64,000 bases of DNA from Legionella massiliensis (lineage in GTDB: Bacteria > Pseudomonadota > Gammaproteobacteria > Legionellales > Legionellaceae). A program made the position numbers and the translations under genes. The stretch is taken from positions 1-64,000 of the forward strand of contig NZ_CCVW01000004.1 of assembly GCF_000756815.1 (NCBI RefSeq). The letters run 5' to 3'. Each line of letters opens with the position of its first letter. Within the stretch, counting starts at the first letter, position 1. The notes beneath the pieces are model-generated. The model worked only from the letters and a program-made list of their open reading frames with translations, had not been told where the DNA came from and did not search any database. This document shows positions 17,079 to 26,517 of the stretch, piece by piece.

Positions 17079-17146
17079 TATCTAAACTCCATGTTCGCGG
17101 ATAAATGCTGGGCATTTCAGCCCAGCTTACGCGTATTGGTATATTC

Positions 17147-17497
17147 TTAGTCGCAAACAGGCTCTAACCAGCAGTTTCCGTATGAGTTACAGGTTTCAAC
17201 GTGTTGGCATTCTGGAACATATTCAGGTTGGGCATAATATTGTTGTGCGGGTAGATTAATCACTATATTGGGTCCGCCACCCCAGAAGCCGCCCCAATTG
17301 CCACTGCCAAAATAAAAACCGCCTCCACCATAAGACCAGCCCTGATTATAGTAATTATCGTAGCCATGGTAGTGTTGATATCCTTCGTACCAATTCCCAC
17401 CATGCTGACTCCAGGAGGCTAGGCTTGCTGTGCTTGCAAGCAGTCCCAAGGCTAAAAAAAGACGACGCATAGCTTTGTGGTTTTTATTGTTACTCAT
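17147..17497 (-). CDS. Secreted Gly/Tyr-rich small protein
   Basis: A 116-residue protein with a signal peptide after an N-terminal charged stretch (MRRLFLALGLLASTASLA, cleavage near residue 27). A Gly/Tyr/Trp-rich middle follows (YQHYHGYDNYYNQGWSYGGG). The tail has four Cys (PECQHVETCNSYGNCWLEPVCD region). No enzyme motif is visible. The composition suggests a structural or surface-exposed role outside the cytoplasm. Transcribed alone. Confidence 0.6.
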   Translation of the reverse strand: MSNNKNHKAMRRLFLALGLLASTASLASWSQHGGNWYEGYQHYHGYDNYYNQGWSYGGGGFYFGSGNWGGFWGGGPNIVINLPAQQYYAQPEYVPECQHVETCNSYGNCWLEPVCD

Positions 17498-17599
17498 GAG
17501 TAATCCCTCAAGAAGTTTAATTATTAGGCGGGAAGTATACTTTAGATTAATAAAGGTTGGTACTGCCCCACTTGCTGATTGAAGTAGGGGCTTAAAGTT

Positions 17600-18589
17600 T
17601 TAACAGAGAGCCATTGTCTCGCGAATTTCTGATGACCAGACACCACATTGGACCTGACCAATATGGGGTTGCTGCAACAGTAGCATCACGAGTCTTGATT
17701 GGCCGATTCCACCACCAATGGTTTGTGGAAACTTGCCATCTATCAGTTTTTGATGCCAGGGATAAGCTAAGCGCTCTTCCTTGCCTGTCAGACTTAATTG
17801 TTGCTTTAGGCTTTCGGGGCTAACGCGGATGCCCATCGAAGAGATTTCAAAACTATCTTGTAGAACAGGATTCCACACTAAAATATCACCATTTAAGCCG
17901 CTAAAGCCTTCTTCATTCATGCTCGTCCAATCATCATAATCCGGGGCGCGAAGATCATGGGGTTTGCCATTCGACAGGGTAGAGCCTATGCCAATCACAA
18001 AGACAGCGCCTAGTTCTTTAGTGATGGCTTGTTCGCGCTTTTTTGCACTCAAGTAAGGATATCTCTTTAATAATTGCTCAGAATGAATAAAGGAAATTTT
18101 TTCTGGCAAGAAGGGGGGTAAGCCATAGGTTGCATAGACAGCGGCCTCAGTCTTTTTGATTGAGTCATAAAGTTTAATGACCACTTTCTTCAGACAGGCA
18201 AGATTGCGATCCTCTTTGGCGATAACCTTTTCCCAATCCCATTGATCGACGTAGACAGAATGGGTTGCGCTTAGTTGGCTTTCGTCAGGTCGCAGAGCTT
18301 TCATATTAGTGTAGAGGCCATCACCGATTTCAAAGTTAAAGCTGCCTAAAACTCGACGCTTCCATTTTGCCAGGGAGTGAACCACTTCAAATTGGGTGCC
18401 AGGTAGAGCCTTAACATTAACGTTAACAGCTTTCTCTATACCTGAGAGGTTATCTTGTTCGCCTTCATCAACTCGACTTAGCATGGGGGCTTGCACCTCG
18501 ATTAGACCTAATTGCTTTTCTAGTTGAAGTGAGAAAAAAGATTTTACGAAACTGATTTGCTGTTGTTTTAGTATAAATTGCTCTTTCAT
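17600..18589 (-). CDS. asnA: Aspartate-ammonia ligase (asparagine synthetase A)
   Basis: It makes asparagine from aspartate, ammonia and ATP in the cytoplasm. From the ATG at 18589, chosen over the GTG at 18598 because AGGTGG lies 6 bases before it and the E. coli enzyme starts in the same way, the protein is 329 residues (E. coli 330). Visible class-II-synthetase-like signatures include [41 protein letters not shown], and [15 protein letters not shown] near the end. It is divergent from asnC, as in E. coli, and is expected to be controlled by AsnC. Confidence 0.97.
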   Translation of the reverse strand: MKEQFILKQQQISFVKSFFSLQLEKQLGLIEVQAPMLSRVDEGEQDNLSGIEKAVNVNVKALPGTQFEVVHSLAKWKRRVLGSFNFEIGDGLYTNMKALRPDESQLSATHSVYVDQWDWEKVIAKEDRNLACLKKVVIKLYDSIKKTEAAVYATYGLPPFLPEKISFIHSEQLLKRYPYLSAKKREQAITKELGAVFVIGIGSTLSNGKPHDLRAPDYDDWTSMNEEGFSGLNGDILVWNPVLQDSFEISSMGIRVSPESLKQQLSLTGKEERLAYPWHQKLIDGKFPQTIGGGIGQSRLVMLLLQQPHIGQVQCGVWSSEIRETMALC

Positions 18590-18740
18590 AACATCCACCT
18601 TTTAAAAATTGACATAGATATTTAACAATAAATAACCAGTTAAATTCAATAATGCTCAATAAATATGCGGTTATTGCTTTTGATTATTCAATTTTAACGC
18701 TTTATAATTGTTTTTTATCTAAAATAAATAATGGATTTCA
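18590..18740. promoter_or_regulatory. asnA/asnC divergent control region
   Basis: A 150-base, very AT-rich gap between divergent asnA and asnC. It should hold both promoters and the AsnC sites. No exact operator can be assigned by eye. The layout is the same as in E. coli, where AsnC activates asnA when asparagine is scarce. Confidence 0.6.
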
Positions 18741-19199
18741 ATGGAAAATTATCAAATCGATAATCTTGATAAAAACATCCTTAACGCACTAATGAAAAAT
18801 GCGCGCATTCCTTATGCTGAATTAGCCAAAAATTTCGATGTGAGTCCAGGGACCATCCATGTTCGAATTGAGAAAATGAGGCAGGCGGGGATCATTACGG
18901 GTGTTCACGCTCAGGTGGATCCTAAGCAATTAGGCTATGATGTCTGCTGTTTTATTGGCATTATTTTAAAAGGGGCAAAGGATTATCCTTCTGCCTTGAA
19001 AAAATTGGAAAAACTCGATGAGGTGGTTGAGGCTTATTATACAACGGGCTCTTACAGCATCTTTATTAAGGTAATGTGTCGTTCAATAGACGCTTTGCAG
19101 CATGTGCTGATTAATAAAATCCAAGCGATTGATGAAATTCAATCAACTGAAACCTTGATTTCTCTACAAAATCCAATCATGCGCACAATTGTTCCCTAA
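18741..19199 (+). CDS. asnC: Lrp/AsnC-family regulator AsnC
   Basis: A 152-residue regulator. The N-terminal winged helix-turn-helix reads IDNLDKNILNALMKNARIPYAELA then VSPGTIHVRIEKM. The C-terminal RAM ligand-binding domain has the pattern GSYSIFIKVMCRSIDALQHVL. In E. coli AsnC it binds asparagine. Its position divergent to asnA supports the AsnC identity rather than Lrp. Confidence 0.93.
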   Translation: MENYQIDNLDKNILNALMKNARIPYAELAKNFDVSPGTIHVRIEKMRQAGIITGVHAQVDPKQLGYDVCCFIGIILKGAKDYPSALKKLEKLDEVVEAYYTTGSYSIFIKVMCRSIDALQHVLINKIQAIDEIQSTETLISLQNPIMRTIVP

Positions 19200-19315
19200 G
19201 GTTACCCACAGAATTTGTGGATAACTATTGCCTGATGATAAATATAGGAACCCTCTGCTATATCTTGCTGGATTGATTTTCACTACAATAGACCTTTTAC
19301 ACTATCAAACCAATT

Positions 19316-20560
19316 ATGTTTAAGCCTCTGGCACTATATATCGGACTACGCTATACGCGTGCAAAAAAACGAAATCATTTTGTTTCCTTTATCTCACTTA
19401 GCTCAATGTTAGGAATCGGACTTGGAGTTATGGTTCTGATTACCGTGCTCTCGGTGATGAACGGCTTTGATGATGAAATTCATAAGCGCTTTTTTGGTAT
19501 GGCGCCTGAAATCACGGTAAGCGGTCGGGATGGCAAAATCTCGGATTGGCCAAAACTTGAGGCTGAGCTTAAGAATACCCCAGGCGTTAAGGCTATTGCT
19601 CCCTATGTTGGAGCCCAGGGACTACTTACTCATGAAGGGCAAATTTTACCAATAGTATTAACTGGTGTTGATCCGCAACAGGAGCAGGCTGTAACTCATT
19701 TACAAGATAAGTTGCTCATTGGGGATATGGCTGATCTGCAGCATTTTGGCATCATCCTTGGACGAGGACTCGCTAATAATCTTGGTGTCATGCTTGGGGA
19801 TAAGGTAACGATTATGATTCCAGCAGCAAGCGTAACGCCTGCAGGAATGATTCCACGTTTCAAACGTTTTACTGTGGCCGGTGTATTTACGGCTGGTGCT
19901 GGCTTCAATTTTGACAGTAAATTAGCCTTTATCAATATTGCTGATGCTCAGAAGCTAATGCAATTGGGCGATGATGTCACTGGTCTTAAGATGAAAATTA
20001 ACAATATCTATAATGCGCCAGCAATGACTGATCAACTTGCTGCTAAATTGGGTGAAGACTATGAGGTTGGCAATTGGACGCAGCAATTTGGTGAGTTCTT
20101 TCATGCAGTAAAACTAGAAAAGACGATGATGTTTCTTATTTTATTATTGATTATCGCTGTGGCTGCATTCAACCTGGTTGCTTCGCTAGTGATGGTTGTC
20201 AATGATAAACAGTCTGAAATCGCTATTTTAAGAACGATTGGTGCAACACCCTCAACTATTCTGTGGGTGTTTATTGTCCAAGGGATGATGGTAGGTGTTG
20301 TTGGAACCTTGCTAGGCTTAGTTGGCGGATTGATTTTGGCCTCCAATGCGACCTCGATAGTGAATACTCTCCAGTCATTTTTCCATACGCAGCTTTTGTC
20401 TTCAAATGTTTACTTTGTCGATTATTTACCATCAAAAATTATGTTTAGCGATTTATGGCAAATCTGTGCTGTGGCATTGATGATGAGCTTTGTAGCAACC
20501 ATCTATCCTGCGTGGCGTGCCTCAAAAACTGTAATAGCGGAGGCTTTGCATTATGAGTGA
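19316..20560 (+). CDS. lolC: Lipoprotein-releasing ABC transporter permease LolC/LolE
   Basis: A 414-residue inner-membrane permease. It has an N-terminal membrane helix (about 25-50), a large periplasmic domain (about 50-265) and three further helices near the C-terminus (about 270-400). [26 protein letters not shown] and MNGFDDEI near the start are family hallmarks. With LolD it extracts lipoproteins for delivery to LolA. The gene overlaps lolD by 8 bases. No second permease gene follows, unlike the lolCDE order of E. coli. Confidence 0.93.
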   Translation: MFKPLALYIGLRYTRAKKRNHFVSFISLSSMLGIGLGVMVLITVLSVMNGFDDEIHKRFFGMAPEITVSGRDGKISDWPKLEAELKNTPGVKAIAPYVGAQGLLTHEGQILPIVLTGVDPQQEQAVTHLQDKLLIGDMADLQHFGIILGRGLANNLGVMLGDKVTIMIPAASVTPAGMIPRFKRFTVAGVFTAGAGFNFDSKLAFINIADAQKLMQLGDDVTGLKMKINNIYNAPAMTDQLAAKLGEDYEVGNWTQQFGEFFHAVKLEKTMMFLILLLIIAVAAFNLVASLVMVVNDKQSEIAILRTIGATPSTILWVFIVQGMMVGVVGTLLGLVGGLILASNATSIVNTLQSFFHTQLLSSNVYFVDYLPSKIMFSDLWQICAVALMMSFVATIYPAWRASKTVIAEALHYE

Positions 20561-21230
20561 GTTTATTTTCAATTGCCAGAATGTTGGTAAAACTTATCAT
20601 GATGGAACAGAGTCCGTAGAGGTGCTCAAAAGTATTGATTTAACTATTAAGCCCGGAGAGCGAATTGCTATTGTAGGCCCCTCTGGTTCTGGTAAGAGCA
20701 CTTTATTACATCTTTTAGGTGGGTTGGATAATCCAAGTACCGGACAGCTCTTTATGCAGGGTACGAACTGGCAGGCTCTTTCTGAAAAACAACGTTGTAA
20801 ATTACGTAACAGGGAACTGGGGTTTGTTTATCAGTTTCATCATCTTTTACCTGAGTTTAGTGCTTTGGAAAATGTTTCTATGCCTTTGTTATTAGCTGAT
20901 AAAACGGTTGTCGAGGCTGAGGTACAGGCTGAACAAATTTTAGCGCAGGTTGGTTTAGCCCATCGTCTGAAGCATAAGCCTTCGCAATTATCAGGTGGTG
21001 AGCGCCAACGAGTAGCAATAGCCAGGGCTTTAGTGCATCAACCGAGTTGTGTACTAGCTGATGAGCCGACCGGAAATCTCGATAATGCAACTGCAAGCAA
21101 GGTTTTTGATTTAATGCTTGGGTTAAATGAGAATTTAAACACGGCTTTAATTATAGTGACCCATGATCAGCATTTGGCTGCAAGAATGGATAAGGTATTG
21201 ACGATTCAGGATGGGTTTTTGGCGCAATAG
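20553..21230 (+). CDS. lolD: Lipoprotein-releasing ABC transporter ATPase LolD
   Basis: A 225-residue ABC ATPase. It has Walker [10 protein letters not shown], the Q-loop in [18 protein letters not shown] (the FHHLLPEF stretch is specific to LolD), signature [15 protein letters not shown], Walker [12 protein letters not shown] and the H-loop in IIVTHDQ. It powers release of outer-membrane lipoproteins from the inner membrane. The ATG lies within the end of lolC, so the two are translationally coupled. Confidence 0.96.
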   Translation: MSEFIFNCQNVGKTYHDGTESVEVLKSIDLTIKPGERIAIVGPSGSGKSTLLHLLGGLDNPSTGQLFMQGTNWQALSEKQRCKLRNRELGFVYQFHHLLPEFSALENVSMPLLLADKTVVEAEVQAEQILAQVGLAHRLKHKPSQLSGGERQRVAIARALVHQPSCVLADEPTGNLDNATASKVFDLMLGLNENLNTALIIVTHDQHLAARMDKVLTIQDGFLAQ

Positions 21231-21269
21231 ATTGTCTCCTCTCTGTGAACCAAGCCTCGAAACCCTTTC

Positions 21270-21370
21270 AAAATCTCGCGGCTTGACGGCGGGATCTGCC
21301 AGTGGTGTGCGCTATATAGATCCCGCGGTCAAGCCGCGGGAATTCGGGATTGGGTGGTCTATTACGGTGC
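21270..21370. repeat. Palindromic repeat, CGCGGCTTGA family, copy 1
   Basis: TCTCGCGGCTTGACGGCGGG on the left pairs with CCCGCGGTCAAGCCGCGGGA on the right. The right arm continues GAATTCGGGAT...GGTCTATTACGG, as in the full copy at 38948-39079. It lies between the convergent lolD and asnS genes, where a folded transcript could help termination. Confidence 0.7.
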
Positions 21371-21413
21371 ATCTTATAGGAAAATACAGGCGTTTAGTGG
21401 TAGGCGCGCTAAT

Positions 21414-22817
21414 CTAATAATCAGCATGTCCTGGCGTACGTGGGAATGGAATAACATCCCGAACGTTGGCAATGCCGGTGACATAGCTGACTAAGCGCTC
21501 AAAGCCAAGACCGAAACCTGCATGAGGTACTGTGCCGTAGCGGCGTAGATCTCTATACCATTGGTAGCTGTCCTGGTTGAGGTTGCACTCTTCCATGCGC
21601 TTATCAAGAATCTCAAGACGTTCTTCCCGTTGGCTGCCGCCAATAATTTCGCCAATACCTGGGGCTAATACATCCATTGCTGCAACAGTTTTCTCGTCAT
21701 CGTTCAGGCGCATATAAAACCCTTTGATGTCTTTGGGGTAGTCTGTGAGAATGACTGGTTTTTTGCAAAGTTCTTCTGCCAGGAAACGTTCATGTTCTGA
21801 TTGCAAATCAAGTCCCCAGCTTACTGGGAATTCAAATTTACGATCGGCATTTTCTAGCGCTTTAATAGCATCTGTGTAGGTCATTATTTCAAAATCGGAA
21901 TTAACAATATGTTCCAGTCTTTCAATACAGCCAGGGGCAACAAATTGGTTAAAGAATTCCATATCATCTTGGCGCTCGTCTAACACAGTTTTGCAAAGAT
22001 GACGCAGCATGGCTTGGCTGAGATCGCAGATATCCTTTAAGGTGGCGAAAGCGACTTCAGGCTCAATCATCCAAAACTCAGCTAAATGTCTGCTGGTATT
22101 TGAGTTTTCTGCACGGAAAGTAGGGCCAAAGGTATAGACCTTAGACATCGCCAGACAATAGGCTTCTACGTTTAATTGGCCTGATACTGTTAAAAAGGTT
22201 TCACGGCCAAAAAAATCTTTGGAGAAATCAACCTGACCCTGTGCTGTTTTAGGAACATTCAACAGGTCAAGGGTGCTAATTCTAAACATTTCACCAGCAC
22301 CCTCACAGTCACTTGCCGTGATAATTGGGGTATGCACCCAAAAATAACCAAGCTGGTGGAAAAACTGATGAACTGCCTGAGCCAAGCAGTGGCGAACGCG
22401 CGTTACAGCGCTAATTGTGTTTGTTCTTGGACGAAGATGAGCGACGTCGCGTAAGAACTCAAGAGTATGGCGTTTGGCTTGAATGGGATAGCTATCAGGA
22501 TTGTCTACCCAACCGGCGACTTTAATGTATTCCGCCTGAATTTCAAAGGATTGCCCCTTACCCTGGGAAGCTACTAATTTACCTGAGGCTATGATTGCAC
22601 AGCCTGCAGTTAACTTAAGAACATCTTCTTGATAATTATCAAGTTTATCTGTTGCGACAATTTGAATTGGTGAAAAACAAGAACCATCATGCAAGCTGAT
22701 AAAGGATAAACCCTGTTTGGAATCTCGTCGTGTTTTTACCCAACCGCGCACGGTAACTGTTTCATCAACACTAATTTCTCCATCTAAACATTGTTTTACG
22801 GTATAGACCTCTGTCAT
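21414..22817 (-). CDS. asnS: Asparagine-tRNA ligase
   Basis: A class II aminoacyl-tRNA synthetase charging tRNA-Asn. From the ATG at 22817, with TTGGAG 7 bases before it and preferred over the TTG at 22829, the protein is 467 residues. It has the OB-fold anticodon-binding domain (about 15-100, [14 protein letters not shown]), motif 2 [21 protein letters not shown] region and motif 3 [10 protein letters not shown]. The end is typical ([11 protein letters not shown]). It is transcribed alone, towards lolD. Confidence 0.97.
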   Translation of the reverse strand: MTEVYTVKQCLDGEISVDETVTVRGWVKTRRDSKQGLSFISLHDGSCFSPIQIVATDKLDNYQEDVLKLTAGCAIIASGKLVASQGKGQSFEIQAEYIKVAGWVDNPDSYPIQAKRHTLEFLRDVAHLRPRTNTISAVTRVRHCLAQAVHQFFHQLGYFWVHTPIITASDCEGAGEMFRISTLDLLNVPKTAQGQVDFSKDFFGRETFLTVSGQLNVEAYCLAMSKVYTFGPTFRAENSNTSRHLAEFWMIEPEVAFATLKDICDLSQAMLRHLCKTVLDERQDDMEFFNQFVAPGCIERLEHIVNSDFEIMTYTDAIKALENADRKFEFPVSWGLDLQSEHERFLAEELCKKPVILTDYPKDIKGFYMRLNDDEKTVAAMDVLAPGIGEIIGGSQREERLEILDKRMEECNLNQDSYQWYRDLRRYGTVPHAGFGLGFERLVSYVTGIANVRDVIPFPRTPGHADY

Positions 22818-22881
22818 TATGTACTCCAAAACCTAGACTAAACCTTGGATAATACACTAAATAAAATCAATGGGGGAACCT

Positions 22882-23433
22882 ATGTGGCGTGGAGTTATAG
22901 TCTTTTTTACGATAATCGGGTCATTTTGCTCATTTGCTGAAGATACAGAGCTGAAATTGTACCGCCCCTTTGTTGATGGTATACAAGTTGTCATTAAGAA
23001 AAAAATAGCTGGAGACTGCTGGCAGCAGTCGCAACGAATTAAAAGAGAGGATGCCTGGCGCTGTACTGCAGAGGGCAAGGTCTATGATCCTTGTTTTATT
23101 AAACCCGTTGGTGCGCGAAAGGAAGCAATTTGTCCCTATTCACCCTGGTCATTGAACGGTGTCCAGATCAATTTGTCATCTGCTGCTGATGATAGTAGCC
23201 ACACACCACTCGATATGTCAGAAGCCTATCCCTGGGCTGTTGAATTAACCTCCGGGGAGAAATGTCAGGCTGTTGATGAAGGACAGGTTTATGATGGTTT
23301 ACAAGTCCATTATCAATGCAATGGCCAGACTGTTTTGATTGGCCGTGTACAACGCTGTGAAGCAAAATGGAGTATCTTGCAACGGACTCCGAAGGGGATC
23401 ACAACTGCTTTGGTTTCTAAGGCTTGGTTTTAG
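22882..23433 (+). CDS. Secreted Cys-containing protein of unknown function
   Basis: A 183-residue protein from the ATG at 22882, preceded by GGGGGA; the ATG at 22870 overlaps that site. The signal peptide WRGVIVFFTIIGSFCSFA ends near residue 19. The mature part has six to seven Cys in pairs (CWQQ, WRCTA, PCFIKP, ICPY, KCQAV, QCNG, RCEAKW), so disulfides are likely. No family was recognised. It has the look of a Legionella exported protein and is followed at once by a large palindrome. Confidence 0.6.
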   Translation: MWRGVIVFFTIIGSFCSFAEDTELKLYRPFVDGIQVVIKKKIAGDCWQQSQRIKREDAWRCTAEGKVYDPCFIKPVGARKEAICPYSPWSLNGVQINLSSAADDSSHTPLDMSEAYPWAVELTSGEKCQAVDEGQVYDGLQVHYQCNGQTVLIGRVQRCEAKWSILQRTPKGITTALVSKAWF

Positions 23434-23554
23434 AAAGGCCATATTTGGCGTATCTTGAATGAAAAGGGACTCTAAAAAATACTCACATAGTAATCTATGC
23501 CCCGTTTTTTTAGAGTCCCTTTTCATTCAACCTGCACTCAAATCTGGCCTTTCT
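23432..23554. repeat. 123-bp inverted repeat with 21-bp perfect inner stem
   Basis: The inner arms (23459-23479 and 23506-23526) are exact reverse complements starting ATGAAAAGGGACTCTAAAAA. The outer arms AGAAAGGCCA/TGGCCTTTCT also pair. The loop is about 26 bases. The A-run/T-run at the top and position after a stop codon suggest a terminator, but the nested arms look like a small mobile palindrome. Both strands read MKRDSKK from the arms. Confidence 0.7.
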
Positions 23555-23608
23555 CTAATAGTTCAGAATGCTCTTGAAGGGAACCCTTCCGCCCACCCGA
23601 ACATCCCT

Positions 23609-23690
23609 CGTCATCCCGAACATAGTGAGGGATCTCCGGGATTAGCACTATGCAATATTCAGGAGATGTCTCTCTACGTTCGACATGACG
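23609..23690. repeat. Palindromic repeat, CGTCATCCCGAAC family, copy 1
   Basis: It begins CGTCATCCCGAACATAGTGA and ends CTACGTTCGACATGACG. The ends are inverted repeats and the middle holds GGGATCTCCGGGATTAGCAC...AGGAGATGTCTC. Related copies lie at 47200, 50714, 58748 and 62819 (inverted), all intergenic. Confidence 0.8.
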
Positions 23691-23727
23691 TATGTCTTTG
23701 GGAGTGCAAAGAAGGTAAACCAGCTCC

Positions 23728-24375
23728 TCAGAACGCAGCCTGGATCTGTTGTTCTGGCGCTGCGTCCCTAAAAGGACTGAGACTTTGACAATAGGCATAA
23801 ATTTCATTGATCAACGGGTAGTTATCCATAGGAAATTCAAAACGATGCGCATTATAAACCTGAGGAATCAGGCAGATATCGGCTATGCTTACCTCGGTGC
23901 CGTAACAGACCTTGTTTTTGTGAGGCATGTTCTGTAGGCGGCTTTCCAAGGCATCAAAACCCTGTTTTAGCCAATGGTGATACCAACTCTTAACCTGCTG
24001 TTCCGTTGCTTGATACTCTGCGCGTAAACGTTCTAAGACACGCAGATTATTCAAGGGATGAATGTCACAGGCAATCATTAGTGCCATGCTTCTTACCTGT
24101 GCACGTCCCAAGGGCGTTGGGGGTAATAGGGGAGGAGTTGGGTTTATCTCGTCAAGGTATTCAAGAATGGCCAGCGATTGACTAATTATGTGACCATTCT
24201 CATCCAAAGTAGGTACCAATCCTTGCGGATTGAGTTGCAAATAATCGGCATGATGGTGCTCACCACCATTCTTGGTTAAATGTACGTGAAGGATCTCATA
24301 GCTTATATCTTTGATGTTGAGTGCAATACGCACACGGTAACTCGCAGATGAACGGTAATAATCGTAGAGTTTCAC
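23728..24375 (-). CDS. maiA: Maleylacetoacetate isomerase (zeta-class GST)
   Basis: It converts maleylacetoacetate to fumarylacetoacetate in tyrosine degradation, using glutathione. The 215-residue protein has the zeta-GST active-site motif SSASYRVRIALN (the usual second Cys of SSCS is Ala here), LNPQGLVPTLD, the SQSLAILEYLDE helix, and DIHPLNNLRVL in the C-terminal domain. It ends the operon-like run hpd-fahA-maiA and is 2 bases from fahA. Confidence 0.92.
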   Translation of the reverse strand: MKLYDYYRSSASYRVRIALNIKDISYEILHVHLTKNGGEHHHADYLQLNPQGLVPTLDENGHIISQSLAILEYLDEINPTPPLLPPTPLGRAQVRSMALMIACDIHPLNNLRVLERLRAEYQATEQQVKSWYHHWLKQGFDALESRLQNMPHKNKVCYGTEVSIADICLIPQVYNAHRFEFPMDNYPLINEIYAYCQSLSPFRDAAPEQQIQAAF

Positions 24376-24377
24376 GT

Positions 24378-25364
24378 TTAACCTCTATATTGAGTGAGCG
24401 TTTGTTCAATAGCACCGAAGAGGGACTGCCCTTTAGCATTGAGCATTTCAATACGGATTGTATCGCCAAAATGCATATATTCAGTTAAGGGTTTGCCTCC
24501 AGCAATGATTTCCAGCATGCGCTTTTCTGCAATGCAGGATGAACCCTTGCTGCGATCCAAATTGGACACGGTACCAGAGCCTATGATTGTCCCGGCTGCT
24601 AAATGCCTGGTTTTAGCAGCATGAGCTATTAATTCTGGAAAAGAAAAAGTCATATCAATACCCGCATTCGGCTCGCCAAAAAGCTTGCCATTTAAATGGC
24701 TGAATAGGGGGAGATGTACCCGTTTACCATCCCAATTTTGCTCAAGTTCATCAGGGGTGATCGCTACAGGTGAAAAGCTGCTTGCTGGTTTGGAGTGAAA
24801 AAATCCGAAGCTTTTGGCAATCTCATCGGGGATTAGGTTGCGCAAAGACACGTCGTTAACCAGCATCAATAATTTAATATGGCTCGCAGCCTTTTCAGCG
24901 CTTAACCCCATCGGGACATCATCAGTAATCACCGCCACTTCGGCTTCAAAGTCTATACCATAGGCTTCGTCAGCCATTTCAATGGGATCCTGCGGGCCTA
25001 AAAAGGCATCAGAGCCTCCCTGATACATGAGCGGGTCGGTCCAGAAATTCTCAGGTAATTCCGCGCCCCGTGCTTTTCTAACGAGCTCGACGTGGTTGAC
25101 ATAGGCACTGCCATCTGCCCATTGATAAGAGCGGGGTAGTGGTGAGGCCAAGTCTTTAGGATTATAGGGAAGGCCTGAGATCTCACCTTGGTTTAAGGCG
25201 ATATATCGTTCTTGTAAACGGCTTTCAACCTTTCCCCAATGCTCAATGGCTTCTTGTAAGGTTTGGGCAATATCCGTGACTTTGACCAGGCTAGTTAATT
25301 GTCGATTGACCACACATAACTCACCATCGCGGCTCTTGTTTGATTTTAAGCTTGCTAATTTCAT
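24378..25364 (-). CDS. fahA: Fumarylacetoacetate hydrolase family protein
   Basis: It cleaves fumarylacetoacetate to fumarate and acetoacetate, the last step of tyrosine degradation. The 328-residue protein contains the FAH core: GIDFEAEVAVITDDVP (metal-binding Glu residues), NDVSLRNLIP, KPASSFSPVAITPDEL, and GTIIGSGTVSNLDRS. It lies between hpd and maiA on one strand with gaps of under 10 bases, which supports this role over other FAH-family activities. Confidence 0.9.
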   Translation of the reverse strand: MKLASLKSNKSRDGELCVVNRQLTSLVKVTDIAQTLQEAIEHWGKVESRLQERYIALNQGEISGLPYNPKDLASPLPRSYQWADGSAYVNHVELVRKARGAELPENFWTDPLMYQGGSDAFLGPQDPIEMADEAYGIDFEAEVAVITDDVPMGLSAEKAASHIKLLMLVNDVSLRNLIPDEIAKSFGFFHSKPASSFSPVAITPDELEQNWDGKRVHLPLFSHLNGKLFGEPNAGIDMTFSFPELIAHAAKTRHLAAGTIIGSGTVSNLDRSKGSSCIAEKRMLEIIAGGKPLTEYMHFGDTIRIEMLNAKGQSLFGAIEQTLTQYRG

Positions 25365-25373
25365 ATTTGATTC

Positions 25374-26435
25374 TCAATGAGTTTCAACAGTCCCAAGGGT
25401 ACCGCGCTTAATTTGATCACGTTCAATCGCTTCAAATAGAGCTTGGAAGTTGCCCTCACCAAAACCTTGGTTCCCGTGGCGTTGAATAATTTCAAAGAAG
25501 ACAGGTCCAAAGACATTCTCGGTAAAAATCTGTAACAACAAACCGCCTTTAGGATCCTTTTCACCATCAATCAAGATGCGTTCTTTTTGCAGATTTGCCA
25601 GGGATTCTTTATGCCAGGGAATGCGCTGATCAATCATCTCATAATAGGTGTCTGGAACATCAAGGAAACTAACACCATGCTTTCTTAACGTATTGACCGT
25701 GGTGTAAATATTTTCCGTATTTAAGGCGATATGCTGAATGCCTTCTCCGTGATACTCATGTAAAAATTCTTCAATCTGTGATTTATCGTCTTTGGATTCA
25801 TTCAAAGGAATTTTAATTTTATCGCAGGGGCTTGCAAGTGCTCGGCTTACCAGTCCAGTCATTTTTCCGACAATATTAAAAAAGCGAATTTCGCGGAAAT
25901 TAAAGATGGATTCATAAAAATGTGCCCATTTATCCATATTACCGCGATAAACATTATGGGTGAGGTGATCAATATTGGTTAAGCCACAATTTTTGTTCTG
26001 AGCAGCTGCAGAATTAGCTTGCCATTGGTTGGCGAAGGGTTGATGTTTATCGTCAACAAAGTAAATAACGCTCCCACCAATAGCCTGTATTGCAGGCAAA
26101 CCATGATCAGCATGTTTGCTGTCTTGGAAGGCTGTTGCGCCGTGTTTGAGTGCATGGACGTAAGCTTGTTGCGCATCTTTAACACGGAAGCCCATTGCAC
26201 AGGCACCAGCCCCATGAACTGCTGCATGCTGTTGCGCTTGGCAATTGCTGGCTGCGTTAACAATAAATTGAATTTTTCCCTGCTGATAAAGTTTGATATT
26301 TTCTGTTTTATGCGAAGCGCTATGATGAAAACCCATTTCAATAAATTGCTTGTCTAGTTTGGTTTGATCAGGGCCTGAGAATTCTAAAAAAGCAAATCCA
26401 TCCAGACCACAGGGGTTTTTTGCATTATCGTTCAT
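25374..26435 (-). CDS. hpd: 4-hydroxyphenylpyruvate dioxygenase (legiolysin)
   Basis: It turns 4-hydroxyphenylpyruvate into homogentisate, using Fe(II) and oxygen. From the ATG at 26435, with AAGGAG 7 bases upstream (the longer frame from 26495 lacks support), the protein has 353 residues. Iron ligands are visible as IDHLTHNV (first His), EGIQHIALNT (second His) and FFEIIQRHGNQGFGEGNF (Glu). In L. pneumophila the homologue Lly (legiolysin) gives the brown pyomelanin pigment through homogentisate. It heads the hpd-fahA-maiA run; homogentisate dioxygenase (hmgA) is not here. Confidence 0.96.
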   Translation of the reverse strand: MNDNAKNPCGLDGFAFLEFSGPDQTKLDKQFIEMGFHHSASHKTENIKLYQQGKIQFIVNAASNCQAQQHAAVHGAGACAMGFRVKDAQQAYVHALKHGATAFQDSKHADHGLPAIQAIGGSVIYFVDDKHQPFANQWQANSAAAQNKNCGLTNIDHLTHNVYRGNMDKWAHFYESIFNFREIRFFNIVGKMTGLVSRALASPCDKIKIPLNESKDDKSQIEEFLHEYHGEGIQHIALNTENIYTTVNTLRKHGVSFLDVPDTYYEMIDQRIPWHKESLANLQKERILIDGEKDPKGGLLLQIFTENVFGPVFFEIIQRHGNQGFGEGNFQALFEAIERDQIKRGTLGTVETH

Positions 26436-26474
26436 TGACTCACTCCTTGTTGGTTTATAGCGCTTTAAGGTTGT

Positions 26475-26517
26475 CCTCATCCGCCCTGCGGACACCTTCT
26501 CCCCACAGGGGAGAAAC
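26475..26517. repeat. CCTCATCCGCCC dyad repeat, copy 1
   Basis: CCTCATCCGCCCTGCGGACA followed by CCTTCTCCCCACAGGGGAGA. Two small stems (CCGC..GCGG and TCTCCCC..GGGGAGA) lie upstream of hpd. A second copy in the other orientation lies at 27208-27252. Confidence 0.65.

Noticed and set aside
23459-23788. ORF starting in the large palindrome
   Set aside because: It consists of the palindrome and an adjacent repeat, with no ribosome binding site; the mirror ORF at 23299-23526 has the same start.
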